Shown here piece after piece: positions 26,461 to 35,028 of a stretch of 39,091 nt of DNA (within the stretch, counting starts at the first letter, position 1; each line of letters opens with the position of its first letter). The notes under the pieces are model-generated. The model ran no database searches. It was not told the origin of the DNA and was given only the letters and a program-made list of their open reading frames with translations. Source of the DNA: Campylobacter sp. MIT 21-1684 (lineage in GTDB: Bacteria; Campylobacterota; Campylobacteria; Campylobacterales; Campylobacteraceae); the NCBI RefSeq assembly GCF_026241315.1, contig NZ_JAPHNA010000014.1:1-39091 (forward strand), given 5' to 3'. Made by a program: the position numbers and the translations under genes.

Positions 26461-26494
26461 ATACAAAGCCTATTTAGGCTTTGTATTGCTTTTT
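26461..26494 (+). terminator. Rho-independent terminator after rpsU
   Basis: Perfect 10-bp stem ATACAAAGCC paired to GGCTTTGTAT with a 6-base loop, followed by TGCTTTTT. It begins two bases after the rpsU stop. Confidence 0.9.
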
Positions 26495-26527
26495 GTGGAA
26501 ATTTTTTCATTATTGATTATTTTTTGT

Positions 26528-26533
26528 TAGAAT
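26528..26533 (+). promoter_or_regulatory. Putative -10 box of the UPF0323 lipoprotein gene
   Basis: TAGAAT after a T-rich stretch beyond the rpsU terminator; predicts a start near 26540, 28 bases before the ATG. Confidence 0.5.
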
Positions 26534-26567
26534 TTTAAAGAATTTTGTGGCTTTTTAAGGAAAAATA

Positions 26568-27164
26568 ATGAAAAACATCAAAAAAATTATTCAAATCAGT
26601 ATGTTAAGCGGTATTGCAGCTGTTGCAAGTGGAGTTTTAGTCGGTTGTGATTCAAATTCAAACCAAACAAATGCTATTGAAAATACACAAAGTGGCGGTG
26701 CTTTTGTTATTATCGAAGAAACAGCACCGGGTCAATATAAAATAAAAGAGCAGTTTCCTAGTGCCGAAACACGAGTAGTTTTACAACAGCTTGATGGTAC
26801 AGAAAGAGTGTTAAGTAAAGAAGAGATGAATGCACTTATTAAAGAGGAATCTGCAAAGATTGATAATGGTACTTCAAACCTTACAAAAGAGAATGCTTCA
26901 ATGAGCAGTGGCGGACTTTCTCTTGGAGAAACTTTATTAGCAAGTGCTGCTGGTGCTATACTTGGAAGTTGGATAGGTTCAAAACTCTTTAACAATCAAA
27001 ATTTTGCAAATCAGCAAAGAGGTGCTTTTTCAAATCAAAGCTCTTATCAAAGAAGTATGAACAGTTTTAATAAGGCAGGCAGTGCAAGCACAAGCTCTAC
27101 AAAGTCTGGCTTTTTTAGAAGTGGTTCAAAATCTGCAAGCACAAGCTCAAGTTTTGGATCTTAG
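26568..27164 (+). CDS. UPF0323-family lipoprotein
   Basis: A 198-residue lipoprotein with signal peptide and lipobox LVGC. A central region (about 40-110) has predicted beta strands (FVIIEETAPGQYKIKEQFPS) and charged helices. Next comes a glycine-zipper-like segment ETLLASAAGAILGSWIGSKL that could insert in a membrane. The last 55 residues are low-complexity Ser/Asn/Gly/Thr. That tail contains a small duplication (SASTSS twice), encoded by a 15-base direct repeat at 27083-27097 and 27134-27148. In C. jejuni the homologue is Cj0371; function is not known to me. Own promoter, AAGGA before the ATG. Confidence 0.88.
   Translation: MKNIKKIIQISMLSGIAAVASGVLVGCDSNSNQTNAIENTQSGGAFVIIEETAPGQYKIKEQFPSAETRVVLQQLDGTERVLSKEEMNALIKEESAKIDNGTSNLTKENASMSSGGLSLGETLLASAAGAILGSWIGSKLFNNQNFANQQRGAFSNQSSYQRSMNSFNKAGSASTSSTKSGFFRSGSKSASTSSSFGS
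27083..27148 (+). repeat. Pair of 15-base direct repeats in the lipoprotein tail
   Basis: TGCAAGCACAAGCTC occurs at 27083-27097 and again at 27134-27148, both in the same reading frame and 51 bases apart. It is a possible site of tail length variation by recombination in units of 17 codons. Confidence 0.7.
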
Positions 27165-27295
27165 TCTGTCTGATTTTTTAAATTTGGCAAATGAAGATTG
27201 TAAAAAACTCAATCCTTGTAAATTTTGCTTAAGTCTTAATTATTACATTTGAAGATAAAAACGCCACAAAGAATTGTGTTTGATGAGGAGTACAG

Positions 27296-28468
27296 ATGAA
27301 ACTTTTACAGCTAAAAAAATTACAAAAAGAGTATTTAGAAAGTATAGGATTTTCGTGGCATACCGATGCTGATGGAAGTGAATATTTAAGTAATGAGATA
27401 GTATGTGTAAAACAAAGTGAAGCAAATGCGTATTATGAAGCGGCTAATGAGCTTTATGATATGTTTATCGCTGCGGCACAGAATGTGATTGATAATAATC
27501 GTTTTGATGAATTGGGAATTCCTTTTAATTTGATTGACTGTATTAAAATGAGTTGGGAGAATGAAGTACATTGGCATTTATACGGTCGTTTTGATTTTGC
27601 TGGTGGGCTTGATGGTAAGGGAATTAAACTTTTAGAATTTAATGCTGACACACCAACAACTTTATTTGAAAGTGCTATTTTACAATGGGCTCTTTTAAAA
27701 CAAAATGGTATGGATGAGAGCAGTCAATTTAATAACATTTATGAGAGTTTAATGGACAATTTTAAAAGACTCATTACTTTAGAGGAAAGTACAGAAAGTT
27801 TTGAAGAGCATTATAAAGGCTGGAAAATTCTTTTTTCAAGCGTAGCTGGGAGTATGGAAGAGGAACTTACAACTAAATTGCTTGCTCATATTGCAAAAGA
27901 GGCCGGGTTTGAAACTGATTTTGCGTATGTAGATGAAGTTGAATTTAGCGAAGATGGTATTTTTAAAGACGGAAAAAATTATGAGTATTGGTTTAAACTT
28001 CTTCCTTGGGAGGATATTGCCATAGAAGAAGGCGAACTTGCCTTGCTTTTAACACAAATTATGCGAAATCAAAAAGCCATTATTTTAAATCCAGGCTATA
28101 CGCTTTTATTTCAATCAAAGGGTATTTTAAAAATTCTTTGGGAATTGTATCCAAATCATCCATTGCTTTTAGAAACATCTGACCAGCCTTTAGTGGCTAA
28201 ATCTTATGTTAAAAAGCCTGTTTTTGGACGCGAAGGTGCAAATATAAGTATAGTTAAAGATTCAAAACCTCTTTGTGAAAATGGAGGTCCTTATGGTAAT
28301 GGTAAATTTGTATATCAAGAATTTACAGAATTAAATTCACACCAAAATGAGTACTATCAAGCAGGAGTTTTCTTTGCTTATGAGGGTTGTGGTTTGGGTT
28401 TTAGAAAAGGATCATTAATACTTGATAATTCTTCAAAATTTGTTGGGCATAGTATCGAGGAGGATTAA
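27296..28468 (+). CDS. Glutathionylspermidine synthase-like ATP-grasp protein
   Basis: A 390-residue protein matching the C-terminal synthetase domain of glutathionylspermidine synthase (YgiC/YjfC group), an ATP-grasp ligase fold. Visible family segments are HWHLYGRFDFAGGLDGKG, KLLEFNADTPTTLFESA, and the C-terminal KSYVKKPVFGREGANISI nucleotide-binding region. The amidase domain of E. coli Gsp is absent, as in the YgiC group, whose true substrate is unclear; a peptide-polyamine or other amide ligase activity is inference. GAGGAG precedes the ATG by five bases. It directly abuts the dehydrogenase gene (stop then ATG, no gap). Confidence 0.85.
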   Translation: MKLLQLKKLQKEYLESIGFSWHTDADGSEYLSNEIVCVKQSEANAYYEAANELYDMFIAAAQNVIDNNRFDELGIPFNLIDCIKMSWENEVHWHLYGRFDFAGGLDGKGIKLLEFNADTPTTLFESAILQWALLKQNGMDESSQFNNIYESLMDNFKRLITLEESTESFEEHYKGWKILFSSVAGSMEEELTTKLLAHIAKEAGFETDFAYVDEVEFSEDGIFKDGKNYEYWFKLLPWEDIAIEEGELALLLTQIMRNQKAIILNPGYTLLFQSKGILKILWELYPNHPLLLETSDQPLVAKSYVKKPVFGREGANISIVKDSKPLCENGGPYGNGKFVYQEFTELNSHQNEYYQAGVFFAYEGCGLGFRKGSLILDNSSKFVGHSIEED

Positions 28469-29401
28469 ATGAAAATTGTATGTTTAGATGCTGCAACTTT
28501 AGGAAATTATGATTTATCAGTTTTTGAAAAGTATGGAGAATTTCAAAGTTATAAACTTACACCTCAAGATGAGGTTATAGCAAGACTCAAAGATGCTGAT
28601 GTGGCTATGGTAAATAAGATTATTATCGATAAAGAAGTGCTTGAGAGTACAACGCTCAAACTCATACTTGAAACTGCCACAGGACTTAATAATATCGATA
28701 TTGAATACGCTAAAGCAAAAGGTATCATAGTAAAAAATGTAGCTGCGTATTCTACTATGAGTGTTGCTCAACATACCTTTGCTTTGCTTTTTGCCTTTTT
28801 AAATCAAATTCCATTTTATGATAAATGGAGCAAAGAGGGTAAATGGAGTAACAATCCTATTTTCACAGATTATACAAGAATTATTAACACTTTAGCAGGA
28901 AAAAAACACGGAATTATAGGACTTGGAACAATAGGAAAAAAAGTAGCAGAACTCTCACAAGCTTTTGGAGCAGAGCTTTTTTATTATTCTACAAGCGGGG
29001 CGAATATGAATGCCGATTTTATAAGACTTGGGCTTGATGAACTTTTGCAAACTTGCGATATTGTCAGTATTCACGCCCCTTTAAATGAAAAAACAAAGAA
29101 TTTACTTAATTTAGAAAAATTGCAGCTTTTAAAAGAAAAATCAGTGTTGATTAATGTCGGTAGAGGAGGAATTATCAACGAAAAAGATTTGGCACAGGTT
29201 TTAGATGAAAAAGATTTGCGTGTTGGGCTTGATGTTTTGGAAGTTGAGCCTATGATACCAAATCACCCGCTTTTAAACATTAAACACAAAGAAAGACTTT
29301 TAATAACACCTCATATAGCTTGGGCAAGTGAAGAATCCTTACAGGCTTTAATGCAGAAGGTAGAAGACAATCTTAAAACTTGGATAGAAAATGGCAAGTG
29401 A
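28469..29401 (+). CDS. NAD-dependent D-2-hydroxyacid dehydrogenase
   Basis: A 310-residue oxidoreductase of the glycerate/lactate/phosphoglycerate dehydrogenase family. The Rossmann motif is [15 protein letters not shown] in the middle of the chain. The catalytic Arg is in INVGRGG, Glu in LDVLEVEP and His in [11 protein letters not shown], as expected. There is no C-terminal ACT domain, so it is not a full SerA; glycerate or hydroxypyruvate is a likely substrate but unproven. It starts immediately after the stop of the upstream ligase and overlaps yajQ by 11 bp, so the three genes form one unit. Confidence 0.9.
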   Translation: MKIVCLDAATLGNYDLSVFEKYGEFQSYKLTPQDEVIARLKDADVAMVNKIIIDKEVLESTTLKLILETATGLNNIDIEYAKAKGIIVKNVAAYSTMSVAQHTFALLFAFLNQIPFYDKWSKEGKWSNNPIFTDYTRIINTLAGKKHGIIGLGTIGKKVAELSQAFGAELFYYSTSGANMNADFIRLGLDELLQTCDIVSIHAPLNEKTKNLLNLEKLQLLKEKSVLINVGRGGIINEKDLAQVLDEKDLRVGLDVLEVEPMIPNHPLLNIKHKERLLITPHIAWASEESLQALMQKVEDNLKTWIENGK

Positions 29402-29882
29402 GCATAGTTTTGATATAAGTGGTGAGGTATCTATTGGTGAGCTTAAGAATGCTTTAGAACTTTCAAAAAAAGAACTCAATGGTCGTTACGATTTTCAAGG
29501 CATAAAAACAGAGCTTGAACTCAATGAACAAGAAAGAATTTTTACCTTAAGCTGCTCAAGCGAAAAGAAGCTTGAAGTTGTAAAAGATATACTCATTTCT
29601 AAATTAATTAAAAGAGAAATTAATCCTGCTGCTATTATAGAACATAAAAGGGAAAATGGAACATTCAATCGTTTGTATCTTAAAGTACAAAATGGCATAG
29701 AGAGTGAGAATGCAAAAAAAATCACTCAAGCTATTAAAGCAAGTAAATTGAAAGTAAGCTCTACTATTAGGGGAACAGAGATTCGGGTAATGGCAAAGCA
29801 AATCGATGACTTACAAGCTGTGATGAAGCTTGTTAAAGGTTTGGATTTAGAACTCAATATTAGTTTTAAAAATTTCAAGTAG
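29391..29882 (+). CDS. yajQ: YajQ family nucleotide-binding protein (UPF0234)
   Basis: A 163-residue cytoplasmic protein of two ferredoxin-like RNP domains. It starts [14 protein letters not shown], contains [21 protein letters not shown] and ends [14 protein letters not shown], a near-textbook YajQ. Members bind nucleotides or RNA; a homologue in Xanthomonas has been described as a cyclic-di-GMP effector, and whether that applies here is unknown. The start overlaps the dehydrogenase gene by 11 bases; the next lipoprotein gene begins eight bases after the stop. Confidence 0.95.
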   Translation: MASEHSFDISGEVSIGELKNALELSKKELNGRYDFQGIKTELELNEQERIFTLSCSSEKKLEVVKDILISKLIKREINPAAIIEHKRENGTFNRLYLKVQNGIESENAKKITQAIKASKLKVSSTIRGTEIRVMAKQIDDLQAVMKLVKGLDLELNISFKNFK

Positions 29883-29890
29883 GACTTCAT

Positions 29891-30364
29891 TTGCTAAAGA
29901 TTATACTGAAGAGTTTTGTTGTATGTTTTCTGCTTAGTGCTTGCACTACTTTCATTCCTAAAAACAATCTTAATCAAGCTCTGTTTGTAACGTTGTATCT
30001 ACCTAAGATTAAAATACACGATTTTGCTTTTCTATATTCAAAAGCTAATACTTTAAGTTTGCAAGTATATAAAGCAGCACAACCTTTTTTTGAACTTAAG
30101 ATTAATGAGAGGATCTGTGTGAACCGTGTTTGCTATGAAAAGAGAACTTTCAATGAAAAATTTTTTAATAACTCTTATTATGATGAATTGTTAGAAGATA
30201 TTTTAAGAGCCAAGCCTTTATGGAATGCTAAAAATATACAAAAAAATGAATGTGGCTTTATTCAAAAGTTTGATGTCTATAATATTGTGTATGAGGTATG
30301 CGATGGAAAGGTTAATTTTGTCGATGAAAAATCAAAAGTAAGGATAAAGTGGCAAAAGCTCTAA
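29891..30364 (+). CDS. Putative lipoprotein of unknown function
   Basis: A 157-residue lipoprotein starting at TTG 29891 with AGGA six bases upstream; there is no ATG that keeps the signal peptide. The signal has lipobox LSAC. The mature part is mixed alpha/beta with three further cysteines (two in INERICVNRVCYEKR, one in KNECGF) that could form a disulfide in the periplasm. No family is recognised with confidence. By position it corresponds to the lipoprotein gene after yajQ in C. jejuni. It overlaps the open frame ahead of the AAA ATPase gene; the proposed ATPase start is 17 bp after this stop. Confidence 0.75.
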   Translation: MLKIILKSFVVCFLLSACTTFIPKNNLNQALFVTLYLPKIKIHDFAFLYSKANTLSLQVYKAAQPFFELKINERICVNRVCYEKRTFNEKFFNNSYYDELLEDILRAKPLWNAKNIQKNECGFIQKFDVYNIVYEVCDGKVNFVDEKSKVRIKWQKL

Positions 30365-30381
30365 AAAACAAGGAAAATAAA

Positions 30382-32088
30382 ATGGTAGCTCTAAAAGAAT
30401 TTTTAAGCAGTGCAAAGATTGAAGAAAGTAAAATTTATAAAGAACTTCAATGCAACAATAATGAAGCATTAATTTTACGAGAGCTGTGTAAAAATTATAT
30501 CCTTTCTCTTTCTAGTGTCAATGCTTTTACTCTTCTTTCCTCTGTTTTTGGCACTGAAGATTATAGTTACCTAGATGCTTTAGATGATGTAAAAAATTTA
30601 ATAGAACGAGGTTTTATCAGTCAAAATTCGAGTTTTTTTAAGGGTATAGAAGGACAAAAAACTCGTAATTCAAAATTGAGTCTTTTGCAAACTGAATTAA
30701 GCTTAAGTGAGTATTTTTTAGAATTTTTAGAAGAAAAACCACAGTTACCGATACAAAAAAAAGAATTCTATAATGATTATATGGAGTATTTAAAAGATGA
30801 GTTTCTTCGCATAGAACTCTATGAGAGACTCTCTTTTATCAAGGCTAATCGCAGTAGTCTTAAAGCTCAAATTAAAGCTTATGAGAAATACATTGCTCAA
30901 TGTTTAAAGAAAAGTAAATTTTACAATGTTTTAGGTGATATTTTTAAAGAATACAAGCTTGAGAGTAAAGAACAAATCATCTTTTTGGCCTTACTCAAAG
31001 AAGAATACCTTTTTAGCAATGACAATTCTATTATAAGAGAGTTAGATTCTTTGCTTGCTTTGATTAGTGAAAATGATTTAGAGAAAAGAAAAAATCGTAA
31101 ATTCTTAGAAGAAGGTGCCAGACTTTTAAATCTTATCGAATATGATGAGTATTTAAATAATTTCGGAGATATTACAAAAAGTTTTTTTATTAGTGATGAA
31201 ATTTTGGAAAGAATTATCCATTTTGAGCCAAAACAGGGTAAAAAAATTAAAATCGAGACAGCTTTAAAAGAACAAGATATTTTTGAACTTATAGAGCCAA
31301 ATACAGATATAAACGATGTTATTATGCCTTCAAATACGAAAGAACTTTTACATAGCATATTAAAACAGCTTGATAAGAAAGTGGTAGAGAGACTTCATCT
31401 ATGGGGTATTAAAAAAAGTAAGAATATAGAAGCAAAAATTATTTTTTATGGACCACCGGGAACGGGAAAGACTTTATCAGCACTTTCTATGGCAAAATCA
31501 ATGAAAAAAAATGTCTTAAGTTTTGACTGTTCGAAAATTTTAAGCAAATGGGTAGGTGAAAGCGAACAAAATGTGAGGAAAATTTTTGATACCTATAAGA
31601 ATATAGTTCAAACTTGTAAGCAAAATCCCATCTTACTTCTTAATGAAGCTGACCAATTCTTAAGTACAAGGATTCAAAGTAGTAGCGGAAGTGATAAAAT
31701 GCACAATCAAATGCAAAATATTTTCTTAGAACAGATTGAGAGATTTAGCGGTGTAATAATTGCTACAACGAATTTCCTTGAAAATCTTGACAGCGCTTTT
31801 TCGAGACGTTTTGATTATAAGATAGAATTTAAAAAGCCAGATTTTGGACATCGCCTTAAAATGTGGGAGAAATTTTTACCAAAAAATGCAGAATTTGAGA
31901 CAGAATTTAGTCTTAAGACTCTTGCAAAATATGAATTAAGCGGTGCGCAAATTTTAATGGTAGTTAAAAATACTGCTTTAAAAGCTGCTGTTTCAAAGGA
32001 AGGCGTTTTTACAATGAAAGATTTTATAGAAAGTATAGAAAAAGAATTGCATTCTAGTTTTGATACAAGTAAAATCGTTGGTTTTTAG
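30382..32088 (+). CDS. AAA-family ATPase with helical N-terminal domain
   Basis: A 568-residue protein. Residues 1 to about 310 are helical and without recognised domain, probably substrate- or partner-binding. The C-terminal AAA module has Walker A GPPGTGKT (357-364), the pore-region sequence KWVGESEQNVRK, Walker B ILLLNEAD (417-424), sensor 1 VIIATTN and arginine-finger candidates Arg475/Arg476. The first Walker B acidic residue is Asn421 instead of Asp, as in a bacterial AAA subgroup with an NEAD motif. I start at ATG 30382, with AAGGA seven bases before it, rather than an in-frame GTG at 30349. Function unknown; remodelling or unfolding activity is inference. Confidence 0.85.
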   Translation: MVALKEFLSSAKIEESKIYKELQCNNNEALILRELCKNYILSLSSVNAFTLLSSVFGTEDYSYLDALDDVKNLIERGFISQNSSFFKGIEGQKTRNSKLSLLQTELSLSEYFLEFLEEKPQLPIQKKEFYNDYMEYLKDEFLRIELYERLSFIKANRSSLKAQIKAYEKYIAQCLKKSKFYNVLGDIFKEYKLESKEQIIFLALLKEEYLFSNDNSIIRELDSLLALISENDLEKRKNRKFLEEGARLLNLIEYDEYLNNFGDITKSFFISDEILERIIHFEPKQGKKIKIETALKEQDIFELIEPNTDINDVIMPSNTKELLHSILKQLDKKVVERLHLWGIKKSKNIEAKIIFYGPPGTGKTLSALSMAKSMKKNVLSFDCSKILSKWVGESEQNVRKIFDTYKNIVQTCKQNPILLLNEADQFLSTRIQSSSGSDKMHNQMQNIFLEQIERFSGVIIATTNFLENLDSAFSRRFDYKIEFKKPDFGHRLKMWEKFLPKNAEFETEFSLKTLAKYELSGAQILMVVKNTALKAAVSKEGVFTMKDFIESIEKELHSSFDTSKIVGF

Positions 32089-32099
32089 CAATTCTTTTA

Positions 32100-32621
32100 T
32101 CATTGTAATACTCCCAATAAAACATAAATTTTGCTTGATAAAGCTTTGAAATTTTCATTTTTACTTAAAGCAATACAGACTTTATTTTTTGAAGTGCTAG
32201 TAAAATCAACATTTTCTAAATTCGTATTTTGAGCCTTGTTGGCTATGTTTTCTATAGCATTTTTGCTTGCAAGATTGCTTGCAATTCCCATTATAGTGAA
32301 ATCAGTCTTATTGATGAAAATTAATTTTATACACTCATCATCATCTCCGACTTTAAAATCCACTTCTCTTACTCCATTAAAATGAGATAAATCTTCATCT
32401 TTAACTCCGCTTACATTGCTCATTTCTCGCAAAGAACTTAAAGAGTCGTTTTTGAGTGTATAGAGATTAATATCATTGATGAGAGTTTTGAGATTGTTTA
32501 AAGATTTGCTTAATTCTGCTTCATCTTTACTTGTTCCAAATTTTGGCAAAGCAAAAGCAGCTAAAGTTCCAAGGATGATAATAACAAAAACAAGTTCAAG
32601 TACAGTAAAACCCTTTTTCAT
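32100..32621 (-). CDS. ctsG: Type II secretion/competence pseudopilin
   Basis: A 173-residue pseudopilin-like protein with a prepilin leader KKG cleaved before FTVLELVFVIIILG; Glu9 is the conserved Glu+5 of the mature protein. One hydrophobic helix is followed by a globular periplasmic domain with two cysteines (ECIKL and KVCIAL) that may form a disulfide. In C. jejuni the gene next to tsaD at this position is ctsG, part of the natural-transformation (type II secretion-like) system, so a DNA-uptake role is likely by context. AAGGA precedes the ATG. It is the last gene of the rqcH unit and converges with the AAA ATPase gene 11 bp away. Confidence 0.8.
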   Translation of the reverse strand: MKKGFTVLELVFVIIILGTLAAFALPKFGTSKDEAELSKSLNNLKTLINDINLYTLKNDSLSSLREMSNVSGVKDEDLSHFNGVREVDFKVGDDDECIKLIFINKTDFTIMGIASNLASKNAIENIANKAQNTNLENVDFTSTSKNKVCIALSKNENFKALSSKIYVLLGVLQ

Positions 32622-32632
32622 CTTTTTCCTTT

Positions 32633-33640
32633 TTAAATTCTTGTAAAGTGAGTGTTTCTTGGCTGTAAAATTTCCTCATCTATACTAACAAATTCTTTTC
32701 TTTCAAAAGCGTCAATGGCTGCTCTAGCTATCATTAATGCATTATCAGAGCAAAAATCTAAAGGGGCAAGTTTGAGTTCGCACTTAAATTTTTCACATAA
32801 TTTTTGCAAAGAGAAACGTAAAGTCAGATTAGCACTTGCACCGCCAACAACGCCAAAACTTGTAAAATGGTGCAAGGAAAAAAGCATTTCAAGTTTATCT
32901 AAGATATGTTCGCAAGCTGCTTTTTCAAACCCAAAGGCAATCTCACTCTTTATACTCTCATCAGGTTTTTCGTATTCTAAAAGTTTCATTCTTACTTGAT
33001 TTTTCAAACCTGAAAAGCTGTAATACAATTCTTTATTGTGTTTTAAAGGTACAGAAAAAGAGATATTTTTTTGCTGTGCTTTCTGTGCGAGTTGTTCTAT
33101 CGCCACTCCTCCGGGGTAACCTAAATTCATCATTTTTGCAACCTTATCAAAACTCTCTCCAAAGCTATCATCATTACTTTGAGCTAAAAGATGCAGCAAG
33201 CCTTTTTCATCGATTTTTACAACAAGCGTATGCCCTCCGCTTACAAGTAAAATTCCCATATCAAAATGGATTTTTTCTTCTAAGAAGAGGCTATAAATAT
33301 GTCCTTTGAGATGGTTTATAGCTATGAGAGGCAAAGAGAGGCTTAAAGCCAAGGTTTTTGCCATTGTGATTCCACTAAGCAGAGAAACACTTAAGCCCGG
33401 CTCATTCGTAACTGCTATCGCACAGAGTCTCTCAAAGAAGATTTCACAGTGTTGTAAAATTTGTGGTAAAGCTGCACTATGAAGCCTTGCAGCAAGCTCA
33501 GGGACTACACCACCATAATGAGAGTGCTCATTTTCTTGGGAAATTTTTTTATGAAAGAGACAATTATAATTGTCCTTATTAATGATGGCTATGCTGCTAT
33601 CATCACAAGAGCTTTCTATCGCTAATATGAGATTTTTCAT
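32633..33640 (-). CDS. tsaD: tRNA N6-threonylcarbamoyladenosine transferase
   Basis: Catalytic subunit that transfers threonylcarbamoyl to A37 of ANN-decoding tRNAs, working with TsaB and TsaE. The 335-residue product begins LAIESSCDDSSIAI, has the metal-binding His110 and His114 in NHLKGH, the VSGGHTLVV nucleotide loop and GGASANLTLR near the C-terminus. Length is typical. The ATG overlaps the pgp1 stop by four bases (ATGA), so it is translationally coupled to a cell-shape gene. Confidence 0.97.
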   Translation of the reverse strand: MKNLILAIESSCDDSSIAIINKDNYNCLFHKKISQENEHSHYGGVVPELAARLHSAALPQILQHCEIFFERLCAIAVTNEPGLSVSLLSGITMAKTLALSLSLPLIAINHLKGHIYSLFLEEKIHFDMGILLVSGGHTLVVKIDEKGLLHLLAQSNDDSFGESFDKVAKMMNLGYPGGVAIEQLAQKAQQKNISFSVPLKHNKELYYSFSGLKNQVRMKLLEYEKPDESIKSEIAFGFEKAACEHILDKLEMLFSLHHFTSFGVVGGASANLTLRFSLQKLCEKFKCELKLAPLDFCSDNALMIARAAIDAFERKEFVSIDEEILQPRNTHFTRI

Positions 33641-35028
33641 TCAAATTCCACAAGAATAGAGCCTAAAAATTTATCTTTTTTGCTTGCAAGTTTGAGTGTG
33701 TAAACCTCAGTTTTGACATTTTTAATCAGTTTTTTTGTTTCTGTGTTAGCTAAAATTTGTGGCAAAACAGCTCCTCGCAATTCATAAAATTCGACACGAT
33801 AAATTTTGCCTTCCATATCTAAAGAATAAGCACTTTGCATATTCTTCTTGCTAATGAGTATATTGCTTTCATCTTTACCATGATCAAAACCTATAACATT
33901 TACACGCACACCTGCTATTTTAGGAATAAAAAAGTTTTCTTTTATTTGTACTTTTGTTGCAAAAGGTACTGTGGTTTGATTGCCATCGATTTGCATTGGT
34001 ATTTCATTAAAGCTGTCAGCAAATTCGAAGTATTCAGGATACAGTCTTGTTTGAAAGCGGTTGCCATATTGGATAAAGAAAGATTTATCTTCAGCAATCA
34101 CAGCAGTAAGTTCGTTGCTTGTTGTGTAGTTTGGTTCTTTATTTACAGGAAAAGGTACATATTTGATACTTTTACGCGGATTTTTTAAAAAAAGTAAAAT
34201 TCTGTCATTAAAAAGTTTGACTTCAACTTCGCGGTTAATTGCTTTTTTCACTCCTTCTGGGCTAAGTTCAAAATTTCTAGTGAATTCAATCCCCGCTGTT
34301 TTAAGATAATTTTCTACCGCTAAAAGATGATAATACGCGCGCACATTAACACTTAAATTTTTACTTGCTTCATTTGCAAAAGCAGCTTTATTGTGAGAAA
34401 TAACAAAATATGTCAAAGCTTTTAGCATTTCTATATCTTTGAGTTCTTCTGTTTTCGTGTTTTTAAGGTGGTATTCGTGTTTTGGATTGACTAAAGAGGC
34501 ATTAATGCTATTAATCGTTTGTGAAGCAATGTTTTCAAGATTATTGTATTTGCTTGCATTGATTTCACTAGTGTCAATTACGCTTGAATTTCCCCAACGT
34601 TTAGGATTTTGCATAGCATCTACATATTCTGGTCTGTAAAACCCCCAACCATCGTGAAGATTGATAACCATACTCACTTCAGGAAGTAAAATAAGCTCTT
34701 TTATTCTTTGTACAGCGTTAAAATCAGGATCATTTGGACTAATATTTGCGAATTTACGATTTAAATCTCCATTATAACCACGACTCTTTTTGATGATACT
34801 ATCAAAGGCTAAATTTGGAGCAACTATGATTTTACCTTTTGTGATATTATAATCGCTTAACAACAAACTTGCAGCGTGAAAACCTCCGGGCTCATCGCCT
34901 TGAATACCTCCAAAGATTAATACTGTATTATTATCATCTAAACTTTTTCCATTTTCTTCTACGCTAAATTCTAAGTCTAAAGCTAAAAGCCCTGTAAAAG
35001 ATAAGAAAATAACAAGAAACAATTTCAT
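33637..35028 (-). CDS. pgp1: Peptidoglycan DL-carboxypeptidase Pgp1 (helical cell shape)
   Basis: Periplasmic metallopeptidase that trims tetrapeptide stems to tripeptides and is needed for helical shape in C. jejuni. The 463-residue precursor has a signal peptide (about 1-17). Zinc ligands fit Gln43 and Glu46 in GIQGDEPGG and His125 in NLHDGWGF. These match, with a shift of three, the ligands I recall for the C. jejuni enzyme (Gln46, Glu49, His128). Four PglB-type sequons are visible at Asn33, Asn61, Asn157 and Asn350. The start overlaps the dxr stop by four bases and the end overlaps tsaD by four. Confidence 0.93.
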   Translation of the reverse strand: MKLFLVIFLSFTGLLALDLEFSVEENGKSLDDNNTVLIFGGIQGDEPGGFHAASLLLSDYNITKGKIIVAPNLAFDSIIKKSRGYNGDLNRKFANISPNDPDFNAVQRIKELILLPEVSMVINLHDGWGFYRPEYVDAMQNPKRWGNSSVIDTSEINASKYNNLENIASQTINSINASLVNPKHEYHLKNTKTEELKDIEMLKALTYFVISHNKAAFANEASKNLSVNVRAYYHLLAVENYLKTAGIEFTRNFELSPEGVKKAINREVEVKLFNDRILLFLKNPRKSIKYVPFPVNKEPNYTTSNELTAVIAEDKSFFIQYGNRFQTRLYPEYFEFADSFNEIPMQIDGNQTTVPFATKVQIKENFFIPKIAGVRVNVIGFDHGKDESNILISKKNMQSAYSLDMEGKIYRVEFYELRGAVLPQILANTETKKLIKNVKTEVYTLKLASKKDKFLGSILVEFE

